The notes under the pieces are model-generated. The model made no database searches and was not told where the DNA came from. It was given only the letters and a program-made list of their open reading frames with translations. The position numbers were made by a program, and so were the translations under genes. This document shows positions 43,898-53,395 of a DNA stretch of 64,000 nucleotides, piece after piece; position 1 is the first letter of the stretch, and every line of letters begins with the position of its first letter. Origin of the DNA: JAVBJV01 sp031546815 (lineage in GTDB: Bacteria; Pseudomonadota; Alphaproteobacteria; Acetobacterales; Acetobacteraceae); NCBI GenBank assembly GCA_031546815.1, contig JAVBJV010000006.1:1-64000 (forward strand), given 5' to 3'.

Positions 43898-45046
43898 ATG
43901 ACAACGTCCAGCCTCAGCCTCTCGCTCCACCCCAGCATTCACGAGATCGGGCACGCCGACTGGAATGCCTGTGCGGGTACGGATAATCCTTTCACCTCGT
44001 TTGCGTTTCTGTCGGCACTGGAGGACAGCGGTTGCGTGGGTGGACGCAGCGGGTGGCTGGCTCAGCATGTGCGGTTGCGCGACGATGCAGGCACCACCGT
44101 CGCCGTTATTCCGTGTTACGCGAAGGCGCATTCGCTCGGCGAGTATGTGTTCGATCACGCCTGGGCGCAGGCGCTGGAACGCATCGGCAAACAGTATTAC
44201 CCAAAGCTGCAGGTCAGCGTCCCCTTCACCCCGGTGCCCGGCCCGCGTCTGCTGACACGGGCGGGATTCCCGTTTGCCGCTCCGGCACAGGCGCTGATCC
44301 AGATCTGCCAGATGCTCGAGATGTCGTCGGTGCATGTCACGTTCTGCACCGAAGCCGAGGCACACGCATTGGCCGCGCAAGGCTTCCTGTTGCGCATCGG
44401 GCAGCAGTTCCACTGGCACAATGCGGGGTATGCGGGGTTCGATGATTTCCTCGACGCGCTGCGTGCACCGAAACGCAAGGCCATCCGGCGCGAGCGGCGC
44501 GATGCGATGTCATCCGGCCTGACGTTCTCGACCTTGCGCGGGGCCGACATTTCCACCCACCACTGGGATGCGTTCTATCGGTTCTATCGCAGCACATCGG
44601 ACCGCAAATGGGGCAGTCCGTATCTGAAACGCGCCTTCTTCACGCTGCTGGCCGAGCGGCTGGAAAACGCCGTGGTGATGATGGTGGCCGAACGCCATGG
44701 GGAACCCATCGCCGCCGCGCTGAATCTATTGGGCCACGACGCGCTGTATGGCCGCAACTGGGGCAGCGACGAGAATATCCCGTTCCTGCATTTTGAACTC
44801 TGCTACTACCGCGCCATCGACTTCGCCATTGAACACAAACTGGCACGCGTGGAAGCCGGGGCGCAGGGCGAGCACAAGATCCAGCGCGGCTATCTGCCCA
44901 CCACTACCTGGTCGGCACACTGGATCGCGCATGCGGGGCTGGCTGGCGCCGTGGCGGGTTTTCTGGAAGAAGAACGCTCAGCCATGCACAGCTTCATGCA
45001 CGAACTGGGACAGGCCTCTCCATTCCGGCGGGACAGCGCGGAATGA
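43898..45046 (+). CDS. FemAB-like (DUF482) acetyltransferase-fold protein
   Basis: This roughly 382-residue protein matches the PF04339 / FemAB-like GNAT family: NPFTSFAFLSALEDSG near residue 30, PFTPVPGPRLL near 115, FDDFLDALRAPKRKAIRRERR near 185, and NIPFLHFELCYYRAIDFAIEH near 300 followed by GAQGEHKIQRGY. Members occur in many alphaproteobacteria; a substrate is not established. I prefer the ATG at 43898, because an in-frame GTG at 43880 lies inside a hairpin. The stop overlaps the next gene (ATGA). Confidence 0.82.
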   Translation: MTTSSLSLSLHPSIHEIGHADWNACAGTDNPFTSFAFLSALEDSGCVGGRSGWLAQHVRLRDDAGTTVAVIPCYAKAHSLGEYVFDHAWAQALERIGKQYYPKLQVSVPFTPVPGPRLLTRAGFPFAAPAQALIQICQMLEMSSVHVTFCTEAEAHALAAQGFLLRIGQQFHWHNAGYAGFDDFLDALRAPKRKAIRRERRDAMSSGLTFSTLRGADISTHHWDAFYRFYRSTSDRKWGSPYLKRAFFTLLAERLENAVVMMVAERHGEPIAAALNLLGHDALYGRNWGSDENIPFLHFELCYYRAIDFAIEHKLARVEAGAQGEHKIQRGYLPTTTWSAHWIAHAGLAGAVAGFLEEERSAMHSFMHELGQASPFRRDSAE

Positions 45047-45918
45047 TCATTGCCTATGCGCAGCTTGCAACCGCCATGGCGCTGGTCGGTGCGAATGTCG
45101 TGGTGGCCAAGCTGCTGGCCGAAGCGCTGCCCATTCCGGTGATCGCGTTCTTGCGCTGCGTGCTGGCCTGCATCGTGCTGCTGCCGCTGATGCGCTGGAT
45201 GGAACCGGGCGCGCACACCACGCGGCATGTCCGCAGCAACCTGTTCTGGCAGGCCGCCTTCGGCACCGCGCTGTATAATGCGGGGCTGCTGGCCGGGTTG
45301 CGCCTGACCAGCGCGCTGGAGGGTGGGCTGGTGCTGGCAACGCTGCCCGCCGTCGTCGCCATCGGGGCGGCACTGTGGCTGCGCGAAAAACTCTCGCCAC
45401 ACGCCTGGGCGGCTGTGGCGCTGGCGGCGTTTGGCATGGCGGCCATCAACATCGCCCGCAGCGGAACCGCCGATGCCGGGTCCGTGCTGGGAAACGCGCT
45501 GATCTTCGCCGCCGTTATCGGCGAGGCAGTTTACGTGCTGCTCGCCAAACGCATTGCCGGACAGGTGCGCGTGATTACCGCCGCGTTCTGGATGCAGCTG
45601 TTCAGCGCGGCCATCCTGCTGCCCTTCGCCTTCTGGAGCGCGCCCGATTTCGCGCTGCCGGTGTTCGATATGCGGCTGGCCGGGCTGCTGGTGTTCCACA
45701 GTCTGACCGCCAGCGTGCTGTGCCTGCTGCTGTGGTTTCGTGGCCTGCAACATGCAACGGCCAATGTCGCGGGCGTGTTCTGCCTGTTCCTGCCCGCCAG
45801 CGCGGCGCTGTGTGCGCTGCTTGTCCTGAACGAACGCCCGACCGCGCTGCACGGCGTGGGCTTTCTGCTGATGCTGGGGTCAATCCTGCTGGTGACATGG
45901 CCACGACGCGGGCGCTAG
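45043..45918 (+). CDS. EamA/DMT-family transporter
   Basis: This 291-residue inner-membrane protein has about ten helices in two homologous halves, typical of the drug/metabolite transporter family. It starts ATALA-VGANVVVAKLLAEALPIPVIAFLRC, where the family's arginine after the second helix is seen, and the second half begins around ALIFAAVIGEAVYVLLAKR. Its substrate is unknown. It overlaps the FemAB-like gene by 4 bp, so they are co-transcribed. Confidence 0.88.
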   Translation: MIIAYAQLATAMALVGANVVVAKLLAEALPIPVIAFLRCVLACIVLLPLMRWMEPGAHTTRHVRSNLFWQAAFGTALYNAGLLAGLRLTSALEGGLVLATLPAVVAIGAALWLREKLSPHAWAAVALAAFGMAAINIARSGTADAGSVLGNALIFAAVIGEAVYVLLAKRIAGQVRVITAAFWMQLFSAAILLPFAFWSAPDFALPVFDMRLAGLLVFHSLTASVLCLLLWFRGLQHATANVAGVFCLFLPASAALCALLVLNERPTALHGVGFLLMLGSILLVTWPRRGR

Positions 45919-45929
45919 ATACCCGCCTC

Positions 45930-46802
45930 ATGATGAAACGCACCATCGCCAGCTTCGCGCTGCTTTTTCTGCTCTCTGGCTTTGCTCAGGCGGCCGAGTT
46001 CAAGATCGCCACCTGGAACATCTCGTGGCTGACGAACAAGCCCGCCGGGCACCGGGATCTGCCGCGTGGCGTGTCGGGCAAAAGCCCCGAGGATCTTGAA
46101 TTGCTGCGTGCCTATGCCCAGCAGCTCAACGCGGATGTGGTTGCGTTTCAGGAAGTCGACGGCCCGCTGATGGCAGCACGCGTTTTCCCGCAGGAGCGCT
46201 ATGCCGTGGTGCTGACCGACGAGAGCGACATCCAGCGCCCCGGTTTTGCCATCCGTCGCGGCATAAACTTCCGTCGCAACCCGGACCTGATCGCGCTCGA
46301 CCTGAACCCGACGGCGCGTCACAGCCTGCGCCGCGGCGCGGACATCACGCTGGAACTGCCGGGCGGGCGCGAATTGCGGCTGCTGTCGATCCATCTGAAA
46401 TCCGGCTGCCGTCGCGACAGTTTCGAGAACGCGCGCAGCAATGCCTGCGTCACGCTGAGCCGACAGGTCCCCGCATTGCAGGAATGGGTCCGCGCGCGCG
46501 AACACGAAGGCGTGGCCTACGCGATCCTGGGCGACTTCAACCGCCAGATCACCCCACGCGACGATCTGTGGCGCGCGTTGACCGATGCATCTGGTTCGCT
46601 GGTACGCGCGACCGAAGGGCGGTCCAATCCGTGCTGGGGCGGCAGCGGTTTCATCGACCACCTGATCTTCGGCGGTCCTGCTGCGACATGGCTGCAACGC
46701 GACAACCTGCGCGTGATGACTTACAGAGAACAGGCGCCCGAATATCGCGAGCGCCTGTCCGATCATTGTCCCGTCAGCGCGAGGATATCAGTCCCCGACT
46801 GA
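45930..46802 (+). CDS. Exported endonuclease/exonuclease/phosphatase-family protein
   Basis: This 290-residue protein has a signal peptide (about 1-22, FAQA). The EEP fold is visible as FKIATWNISWL, VVAFQEVDGP with the metal-binding Glu, LLSIHLKSGC, ILGDFNRQI with the catalytic Asp and Asn, and C-terminal LSDHCPVSA. It is a metal-dependent phosphodiesterase or nuclease acting outside the cytoplasm. A second ATG three bases downstream is equally possible. It lies 11 bp after the EamA gene. Confidence 0.88.
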   Translation: MMKRTIASFALLFLLSGFAQAAEFKIATWNISWLTNKPAGHRDLPRGVSGKSPEDLELLRAYAQQLNADVVAFQEVDGPLMAARVFPQERYAVVLTDESDIQRPGFAIRRGINFRRNPDLIALDLNPTARHSLRRGADITLELPGGRELRLLSIHLKSGCRRDSFENARSNACVTLSRQVPALQEWVRAREHEGVAYAILGDFNRQITPRDDLWRALTDASGSLVRATEGRSNPCWGGSGFIDHLIFGGPAATWLQRDNLRVMTYREQAPEYRERLSDHCPVSARISVPD

Positions 46803-46810
46803 ACGGCAGC

Positions 46811-48547
46811 TTACGCGACGAAGAGCAGGTCGGAACCGACCGTCAGCCCGGTGACATCGGCCAGCAGGATGGCAGCATTACCTACGCCGTCGAACGTGAT
46901 CAGCGTGTCGTTGGCGCCACCACCTGCCAGATTGACTTCGTGAATCTGATAGGTGTGCCCGTGCAGGTTGACGACCTGCCTGTCGTTCCCGGCTGTAAAG
47001 TTGAACACAACGTCAACGCCGTCGCCGACATCGCTGTCGTGTTTTACATCGTACAGCAGGTTGTCCTGACTGCCGCCCAGTGTCACCTGATCGCCACTGG
47101 ACGCAAAGTCGACCGTCGTCAGGGACAGGCCATTCAGCATGAAATCGTTCACATCCGACAGATTGGCATCTGTGACATGCGGCGCACTGAGCTTCAGCGT
47201 GTCGAACAGCAGTCCACCCGTATCGAAGCTCAACGTGACGCGCCCTGCACTGCCATCCGCGTATGTTTGCGTACCGGTCGCGTTGAGGACTTCACTGTAA
47301 ACCAGCAGCCCCCCCAGATACGCCTGGACCATCACACTTTCGCCCTGACCGTCAGGCTGGCCGTTTTCCTGGCTGTAGATGGTCGATAGATCCAGCGATC
47401 CACCCGTTGCCAGCGTGTCGAATGTCAGCGTCAGCGAATCACCAGCAGCGCCTGCATTGGCCCCCGCATTGAGCTCCGGATTCGTCGGGAATGGGCCACT
47501 GCTGTATCCGCCCGAGGAATCCCAAACCCCGATGCCCACGATGTCCGCATTATCGGAACCCGGGTGGAAATTATAGAAATCTGCCGACGACGAAATCAGC
47601 GGAAACGGTCCGGGACCTGCCGTGTATTCGACGTCAGCCCCGCCAAGAACAGACACGACAATCTTGGTCACGCCATCGGCGAACAGGTCGGCGACCTGCA
47701 CTTCGGCGCTCGGGTGGCCGGCGATATCGTCGGTGGTAGATCCCTTGGTTGCGTCGCTATAGCCGTAATCCTTGGTGGCACCGGCTGCGAACCCATGATC
47801 ACCACCCATGGCAACTGCCGTTCTGCTCAGATGCCCGTCGTTGACGGCGGTGTCGCGGAACGCCTTGACGCCATTGGCGTCATTATCGGCCACGCGATCG
47901 CCATTACCAATGAACAGCGTGTCGTTGTTTTCCGACCCCAGAACGCCAAAGCTGTTCTGCCAGTCAGAATTGTTCGCGGACAATGTCAGATGAATGTCCA
48001 CGCCATAGGCGCTTCCACGTGCATCAACTTCACCGCGCTTGGCATTTTCAAGATTGAGGGTAATGCGCTGGTCGTCATCCAGGCATTTATATACATCACC
48101 AAGTTTGATGCGCGCATCGACCAGGTTATCAATATTGAGCGTCTTGACGCTGTCCCCCAGGTCACGACTGTCGATATAGATTTCCAGATTCTTGATCGCA
48201 TTCCACTGATCGTCCGCAAGCTTGATGGTGAGCGTGTCCGACGCCACGCCCCCCGTCACTGTTGCGTTGTAACGTGCTTCGTTCGCCGCAGTGCCTGCGG
48301 CAAACGCCTTGCCATCGGCAATCCCCGCCGCAAAGTTTGCCAGCGAAGAACTGAGCATCACGCCGCCTGATCCTGCTGCCGTCGTCAGATCGGATCCGGT
48401 CGCATCGTAATTGGCAACATCCACATCAACATCGGTACCGAAACTTCGACCCTGCGCCGCAAGCGCATTGGCAGTCCCCTGCGCACCAAACCACTTGCCG
48501 CGTTGTCCATCGGAAATCGAGTCCGCCGAGAGCAGGACGTAAGACAT
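46811..48547 (-). CDS. Large acidic, leaderless, probably secreted repeat-like protein
   Basis: This 578-residue protein has no N-terminal signal peptide and is rich in Gly, Asp, Asn and Thr. It contains beta-repeat-like segments (SENNDTLFIGNGDRVADNDANG; GGANDTLITFDGVGNAAILL) that resemble calcium-binding type I secretion substrates, although strict GGxGxDxUx nonapeptides are not obvious. The C-terminus ends in a hydrophobic stretch, as is common for type I secretion. Its role may be adhesion or a surface layer; no secretion apparatus lies nearby. Fold and function are inferred from composition. Confidence 0.65.
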   Translation of the reverse strand: MSYVLLSADSISDGQRGKWFGAQGTANALAAQGRSFGTDVDVDVANYDATGSDLTTAAGSGGVMLSSSLANFAAGIADGKAFAAGTAANEARYNATVTGGVASDTLTIKLADDQWNAIKNLEIYIDSRDLGDSVKTLNIDNLVDARIKLGDVYKCLDDDQRITLNLENAKRGEVDARGSAYGVDIHLTLSANNSDWQNSFGVLGSENNDTLFIGNGDRVADNDANGVKAFRDTAVNDGHLSRTAVAMGGDHGFAAGATKDYGYSDATKGSTTDDIAGHPSAEVQVADLFADGVTKIVVSVLGGADVEYTAGPGPFPLISSSADFYNFHPGSDNADIVGIGVWDSSGGYSSGPFPTNPELNAGANAGAAGDSLTLTFDTLATGGSLDLSTIYSQENGQPDGQGESVMVQAYLGGLLVYSEVLNATGTQTYADGSAGRVTLSFDTGGLLFDTLKLSAPHVTDANLSDVNDFMLNGLSLTTVDFASSGDQVTLGGSQDNLLYDVKHDSDVGDGVDVVFNFTAGNDRQVVNLHGHTYQIHEVNLAGGGANDTLITFDGVGNAAILLADVTGLTVGSDLLFVA

Positions 48548-48865
48548 GATGAGGATTCCCTTTTTGGTTTATGCAGGAAAGGAGAGATGCGGCCTCCTGC
48601 CATCCGCGGCCGTTAGTTTGCAAAAACAATACGAATTTTCCACATAATTGTTTTCTTGATTATTTCAAAATATGCATAAACATCAATATTTACCTCTTTT
48701 ATATTGTGCTTTGTTTGTTTTTATAAATACAGTTTATCTCAACCATTAATTTATTTCTGACTGGATATTGCATGCGATTCCATGCCCTCGCTGGACAGTC
48801 CCGACACGCACTGCAATGCTATCGCCCTGAGAATTCGCCACACGCATGACAGGAAAATCAGGCAT
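48548..48865. other. AT-rich 318-bp divergent region
   Basis: Between about 48620 and 48770 the sequence is far richer in A and T than the rest of the window, without any reading frame. It probably holds the promoters of the large secreted protein (minus strand) and perhaps the SDR. On the minus strand TTGATG and TAATCA are spaced 18 bases apart within it and could be a promoter, but several alternatives exist. Foreign origin of the adjacent gene is possible. Confidence 0.45.
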
Positions 48866-49621
48866 ATGCAGCGTTTAGCTCTGATTACTGGCGCCTCCGC
48901 AGGTTTTGGCGCCGCGATTGCACACCGCTTCATCCGCGACGGCTATCGCGTCATCGCAACGGCGCGCCGCGCCGATCGGCTGGCGCAGTTACGGAAAGAT
49001 TACGGCGAAGCATTGTTGCCCGTGACGCTGGATGTCACTGACAGCCAGGCTGTTGCAGCCCTGCCCGCGGCCCTGCCCGAAGGCTGGCGCGAGGTAGATA
49101 TCCTGGTGAACAACGCAGGGCTGGCACTGGGGATGGACCCGGCGCACGCCGCGTCACTGGACGACTGGGACAAGATGGTTGCCACCAACATCACCGGCTT
49201 GATTCACACCACCCGCGCCTTTCTGCCCGGCATGGTGGAGCGCAATCAGGGCCACGTCGTCAATCTGGGCAGCACGGCCGGGTCTTACCCGTATCCGGGG
49301 GGGCACGTGTATGGCGCCAGCAAGGCCTTCGTAAAACAGTTCTCGCTCAACCTGCGCGCTGACCTGATTGGCAGCAATGTGCGCGTCACCGACATCGAAC
49401 CGGGCATGGTCGGCGGCACCGAATTCAGCGTCGTGCGCTTCCACGGCGACAAGGACCGCGCACACAGCGTTTACGACGATGTAATCCCGCTCAATGCGGA
49501 TGACATCGCCGAGGCCGTATCATGGGTCGTCGGCCTGCCTGCGCATATGAACATCAATCGCCTCGAAATGATGCCGACCTGCCAGGCCAGTGGCCCTCTG
49601 GCAGTGAAGCGTCTGCTTTAA
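48866..49621 (+). CDS. SDR-family oxidoreductase (YdfG-like)
   Basis: This 251-residue short-chain dehydrogenase has TGASAGFG near residue 8, ARRADRL which suits NADP(H), NNAGLALG near 92, GSTAGSYPYPGGHVYGASK with catalytic Ser, Tyr and Lys, and EPGMVGGTEFSVVRFHGD. The sequence resembles E. coli YdfG (3-hydroxy acid dehydrogenase acting on malonic semialdehyde-type or serine substrates). The ATG at 48866 is preceded by AGG-rich sequence. PPK2 follows 14 bp downstream. Confidence 0.88.
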   Translation: MQRLALITGASAGFGAAIAHRFIRDGYRVIATARRADRLAQLRKDYGEALLPVTLDVTDSQAVAALPAALPEGWREVDILVNNAGLALGMDPAHAASLDDWDKMVATNITGLIHTTRAFLPGMVERNQGHVVNLGSTAGSYPYPGGHVYGASKAFVKQFSLNLRADLIGSNVRVTDIEPGMVGGTEFSVVRFHGDKDRAHSVYDDVIPLNADDIAEAVSWVVGLPAHMNINRLEMMPTCQASGPLAVKRLL

Positions 49622-49635
49622 GAAGAAAGTTCGTT

Positions 49636-50520
49636 ATGAAGAAAGATGTCCTCAAGATCCTGAAACGCTATCGCGTGACGGATGGGAAAAAATTTCGCCT
49701 GAAGGACTACGATCCTGCCGATACGGCTGGCCTCGATTTCAAGAAAAAAGAGGCACAGGAACTGCTTCAGACCGGCGTGAAGCGCCTTGCCGAACTTCAG
49801 GACAAGCTCTACGCACAGAACCACTGGTCGATCCTTGTCGTATTTCAGGCAATGGACGCGGCAGGCAAAGACGGCACCATCAAGCACGTGATGAGTGGTG
49901 TGAACCCGCAGGGCGTGTCCGTTGCATCGTTCAAGGCACCATCGGCGCACGAGATAAACCACGACTATCTGTGGCGTGTGAACCAGCAACTACCCGAACG
50001 CGGCCGCATCGGCATCTTCAATCGCAGCTATTACGAAGAAGTGCTGGTGACGCGCGTTCACCCCGAGATCCTGAAATCCCAGCCCCTGCCGCAGGAACTG
50101 GTCGGCAAGAACGTCTACGACGAACGGCTGGAAGATATCGCCGCGTACGAACGTTATCTGTCGCGCCAGGGAACTGTGGTGCTGAAGTTCTTCCTGAACG
50201 TATCCCAGAAAGAACAGAAGCGGCGCTTCCTCGAACGGATCGAAGACCCCAGCAAGAACTGGAAGTTCAGCGGCTCCGACATGAAGGAACGCGACCACTG
50301 GAAAGAGTATATGGCCGCCTATAACAGCGCGATCAGCGCCACGGCCAGCAAGCACGCGCCCTGGTACGTCGTGCCCGCCGACAACAAGTGGTTCACGCGC
50401 CTTATCGTGGTGGCCGCGATGATCGAGGCGATGGAAAAGCTGGATCTGCAATATCCGACCGTCTCGGACGAGACCAAGGCCGGTCTGGAAACCGCCCACA
50501 CGAAGCTGCTGAACGATTAA
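49636..50520 (+). CDS. PPK2-family polyphosphate kinase
   Basis: This 294-residue single-domain PPK2 uses polyphosphate to phosphorylate nucleotides (or the reverse). The Walker A-like MDAAGKDGTIK is near residues 73-83, VNPQGVSVASFK follows, then NRSYYEEVLVTRVHPE, and the lid module with KNWKFSGSDMKERDHWKEYM. Class assignment (I or III) needs alignment. The ATG at 49636 follows an AGAAGAAAG purine tract. It is convergent with an amidase gene 6 bp beyond its stop. Confidence 0.9.
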   Translation: MKKDVLKILKRYRVTDGKKFRLKDYDPADTAGLDFKKKEAQELLQTGVKRLAELQDKLYAQNHWSILVVFQAMDAAGKDGTIKHVMSGVNPQGVSVASFKAPSAHEINHDYLWRVNQQLPERGRIGIFNRSYYEEVLVTRVHPEILKSQPLPQELVGKNVYDERLEDIAAYERYLSRQGTVVLKFFLNVSQKEQKRRFLERIEDPSKNWKFSGSDMKERDHWKEYMAAYNSAISATASKHAPWYVVPADNKWFTRLIVVAAMIEAMEKLDLQYPTVSDETKAGLETAHTKLLND

Positions 50521-50526
50521 ATCCTG

Positions 50527-51933
50527 CTATGCGCCGCCCTGTAGTTCAGGGCGGCGCTGGCGGCTTTGGGACAGGGTTTCGATTGCGTGGCCCAGTTGCA
50601 GCACGCGCGCATCGTCCCACGCACGCCCCATGATCTGCACGCCCAGCGGCAGACCCTGCGTCGAATACCCCGCACACACCACCATGGCTGGCACCGCGGC
50701 AACATTGGCTGGCATCAGTAACGACGGCGCGGGGGCAGCATCGGCTTTCTGGTCGGCCAGCAATGGCGCGGAACCGGGTGCCCCCGCACAGATCAGCAGA
50801 TCGAATTTCTCGAACGCGGCCGTCGTCTGGCGGATCAGATCGGTGCGCAAGCGCTGGGCCGCAATGTAATCCGCCGCACGCAACAGCCCGCCCCCCATGA
50901 CGCGGAAGCGGAAGATGCGCGAATAATCGGCCGCCCTGGTGCGCAGGTTTTCTTCATGCAGCGCATAGGCCTCGGCGCATAAAATAATCCGCCCCGCACC
51001 AAGATAATCGGCAGCAGCCGGAAGTCTGGCTTCACCCACATGGCAGCCCGCATCGCTCAGGCGCGCGGCAGTCTGCGAGATGACCTGCCGCATCTCGGCA
51101 TTGGCAGGAATGTCGCGTTCGTGGAAATGCCGCACCACACCGATGCGCAGCCCCTTCACCGGGGTGTGCACGACCTTGGCATAATTCACCTTGGGACCCG
51201 GCACCGATGCGGGGTCTTCGGGATCCGCCCCGGCGATGACATCCAGTAAAAGCGCGCAATCTTCCGCCGTCCACGCCATCGGCCCCGCCGTGTCCAGACT
51301 GGGGGACAGCGGGATCATCCCGCGACGCGAGACAAGCCCCGGCGTCGGCTTCAACCCTGCCACGCCGCAGAACGCCGCAGGCCCACGGATCGATCCGCCC
51401 GTATCCGTGCCCAGACTGCCCAGCGCCAGACCGGCCGCAATCGCAGCACCAGAACCGGACGACGACCCGCCCGTGAAGCGTTCACGGTCCCACGGATTGC
51501 GCGCTGGCGGCCAGGGAAGGTCGAACGCGGGGCCGCCCATCGCAAATTCATGCGTGGCAAGCTTGCCCAGCATCACCGCTCCGGCCTCGGCCAGCTTGCG
51601 CACAGCGGTTGCGTCCTGCGTCGGGATATTGTCCTCGAGCAGACGCGAATGTGCGGTCGTGCGCACGCCGGCTGTGTCGTAGATATCCTTGTAGGCCAGC
51701 GGAATACCGAACAGCACCCCGCGCTTCTCGCCGGATGCCAGCACTTTCTCGGCCGCGCGGGCAGCGGCCTGTGCCTGACGCCCCGTCACCGTCAGGAATG
51801 CATCGATCTGCGGGTTGATTGCCTCGATCCGCTTCAACAGCATCCGGGTGAGGTCCACCGGCGACAGCGCGCGCGATGCAATCAACTTCGCGGCCTGTGC
51901 AATGGTCAGAAAGGGGGGCACAGTTTTCTTCAT
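50527..51933 (-). CDS. Amidase (amidase-signature family)
   Basis: This 468-residue enzyme has the amidase-signature Ser-Ser-Lys triad: Lys about 82 in AYKDIYDTAG, Ser about 157 in GGSSSGSG, and nucleophile Ser about 181 in GTDTGGSIRG. It hydrolyses an amide, but the substrate is not predictable; it is related to GatA and to AtzE-type hydrolases. It overlaps the small upstream gene by 4 bp, which suggests that the two products form a complex. Confidence 0.9.
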   Translation of the reverse strand: MKKTVPPFLTIAQAAKLIASRALSPVDLTRMLLKRIEAINPQIDAFLTVTGRQAQAAARAAEKVLASGEKRGVLFGIPLAYKDIYDTAGVRTTAHSRLLEDNIPTQDATAVRKLAEAGAVMLGKLATHEFAMGGPAFDLPWPPARNPWDRERFTGGSSSGSGAAIAAGLALGSLGTDTGGSIRGPAAFCGVAGLKPTPGLVSRRGMIPLSPSLDTAGPMAWTAEDCALLLDVIAGADPEDPASVPGPKVNYAKVVHTPVKGLRIGVVRHFHERDIPANAEMRQVISQTAARLSDAGCHVGEARLPAAADYLGAGRIILCAEAYALHEENLRTRAADYSRIFRFRVMGGGLLRAADYIAAQRLRTDLIRQTTAAFEKFDLLICAGAPGSAPLLADQKADAAPAPSLLMPANVAAVPAMVVCAGYSTQGLPLGVQIMGRAWDDARVLQLGHAIETLSQSRQRRPELQGGA

Positions 51934-52235
51934 GATTTGCGCCCCTTCCGAACCGGAGGCTGCTTATCGGGTGGCGGCAATAAAAACCGGTGCGCGAAGT
52001 CGTCCACCAGAGGACGCCCGCGTGGCACTGCCTCGACCAGTTCGATGAAGTGCCCCCAGGCCAGCGCCAGATCAGCCTGTTGACCGGGGTTGAGAACAAG
52101 TCCCGCTCGCCGCACGTCCTCGGCAATCTCGGCTGGCGTGACCGGAGCGATTGAATGGCGTCTGGTATCGGGAATGATGCGTCTCCCCGTTGCAACTGGA
52201 ACGGCGATTCTATCGCCCCCGCCGCTAACCGGCAA
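51930..52235 (-). CDS. Small GatC/AtzG-like partner of the amidase (tentative)
   Basis: This protein of up to 101 residues has a helical segment LNPGQQADLALAWGHFIELV and an acidic-to-basic tail, in the layout of AtzG/DUF4089 or GatC-like small subunits that stabilise amidases such as AtzE. The start is uncertain: a TTG at 52235 is the only upstream option, with an internal GTG that would give a shorter product. The stop overlaps the amidase start by 4 bp. Confidence 0.5.
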   Translation of the reverse strand: MPVSGGGDRIAVPVATGRRIIPDTRRHSIAPVTPAEIAEDVRRAGLVLNPGQQADLALAWGHFIELVEAVPRGRPLVDDFAHRFLLPPPDKQPPVRKGRKS

Positions 52236-52298
52236 CGCTTTCCGCTAAAAAGCAAACGGGGGCCGAAGCCCCCGTTATATACAGTCAGGTTATTGCCG

Positions 52299-53393
52299 TT
52301 ATACGGCAACCCGCATGGAAACCGGCTCCATCCGCTTGGTGCTCTCGGCGTCGAACACATGCAGATGCATGGCGGAAATCCCCACATGCACCAGCGCACC
52401 GGCCACCGGCGCGGCGTCCTGCAGCTTTACGGTCATCGTCTCGCCATCCGGCAGCTTGCCATGCACCAGCGTTTCCGACCCCAGCGGTTCGACCAGATCG
52501 ACCATCAACGCCAGACCTTCACCCGCGTTGCACAGCGTCAGGTGTTCGGGGCGGATGCCGATGGTCAGTGGCAGACCGTCGTCCCCGGCACGCTTGCCGT
52601 CGGCGAAGCTGATCTTCGGCCCGACATCCAGCGCCACACCCGATCCACCGCCCATCAGCTTGCCCGACAGGAAATTCATCGACGGCGCACCGATAAAGCC
52701 CGCCACATATGTGTCGGCCGGGCGCGACCAGATTTCCATCGGCGTGGCGATCTGCGCGGGACGGCCCTTGTGCATCACCACCAGACGGTCGCCCAGCGTC
52801 ATCGCCTCGACTTGATCGTGAGTCACGAACAGGCTGGTGACGCCCAGGCGCTTTTGCAGGCGGCGGATTTCCGCGCGCATCTGCACACGCAGCTTGGCAT
52901 CCAGATTGGACAGCGGTTCGTCGAACAGAAACAGCTTCGGTTCGCGCACCACGGCGCGGCCCATCGCCACGCGCTGGCGCTGCCCACCCGAGAGCTGGCG
53001 CGGACGTCGATCCAGCAACGCCCCCAGTTCCAGCATCTTCGCAGTTTCTTCCACGCGCTTGCGGATCTCGGCCTTCGGTACACCGCGGATCTTCAGGCCG
53101 TATGCCATGTTATCGAACACGGTCATGTGCGGGTACAGCGCGTAGTTCTGAAACACCATCGCGATATCGCGCTCGGACGCATCCTTGTACGTCACGTCCT
53201 GCCCGTCGATCTTCAGCACGCCGCTGGTCGAGGTTTCCAGTCCGGCCACAATGCGCAGCAGGGTGGATTTCCCACAGCCCGACGCACCGACGATGACGAC
53301 CATTTCGCCGTCGTTCAGCGACAGGTCGATCCCGTGCAGCACCTGCACATCGCCGAAGGATTTACGAATGTCTTCGAGAACCAGAGTCGCCAT
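52299..53393 (-). CDS. ugpC: ABC transporter ATP-binding protein (UgpC-like)
   Basis: This 364-residue ATPase of the MalK/UgpC type powers sugar or glycerophosphate import. Walker A is GASGCGKST near residue 37, the signature is LSGGQRQRVAMGRA near 135, Walker B is LFLFDEPLSNLD, and a C-terminal TOBE regulatory domain follows from about 240. It is the last gene of the ugpBAEC-like operon, 2 bp after ugpE. Other carbohydrate substrates are possible. Confidence 0.9.
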   Translation of the reverse strand: MATLVLEDIRKSFGDVQVLHGIDLSLNDGEMVVIVGASGCGKSTLLRIVAGLETSTSGVLKIDGQDVTYKDASERDIAMVFQNYALYPHMTVFDNMAYGLKIRGVPKAEIRKRVEETAKMLELGALLDRRPRQLSGGQRQRVAMGRAVVREPKLFLFDEPLSNLDAKLRVQMRAEIRRLQKRLGVTSLFVTHDQVEAMTLGDRLVVMHKGRPAQIATPMEIWSRPADTYVAGFIGAPSMNFLSGKLMGGGSGVALDVGPKISFADGKRAGDDGLPLTIGIRPEHLTLCNAGEGLALMVDLVEPLGSETLVHGKLPDGETMTVKLQDAAPVAGALVHVGISAMHLHVFDAESTKRMEPVSMRVAV

Positions 53394-53395
53394 AA

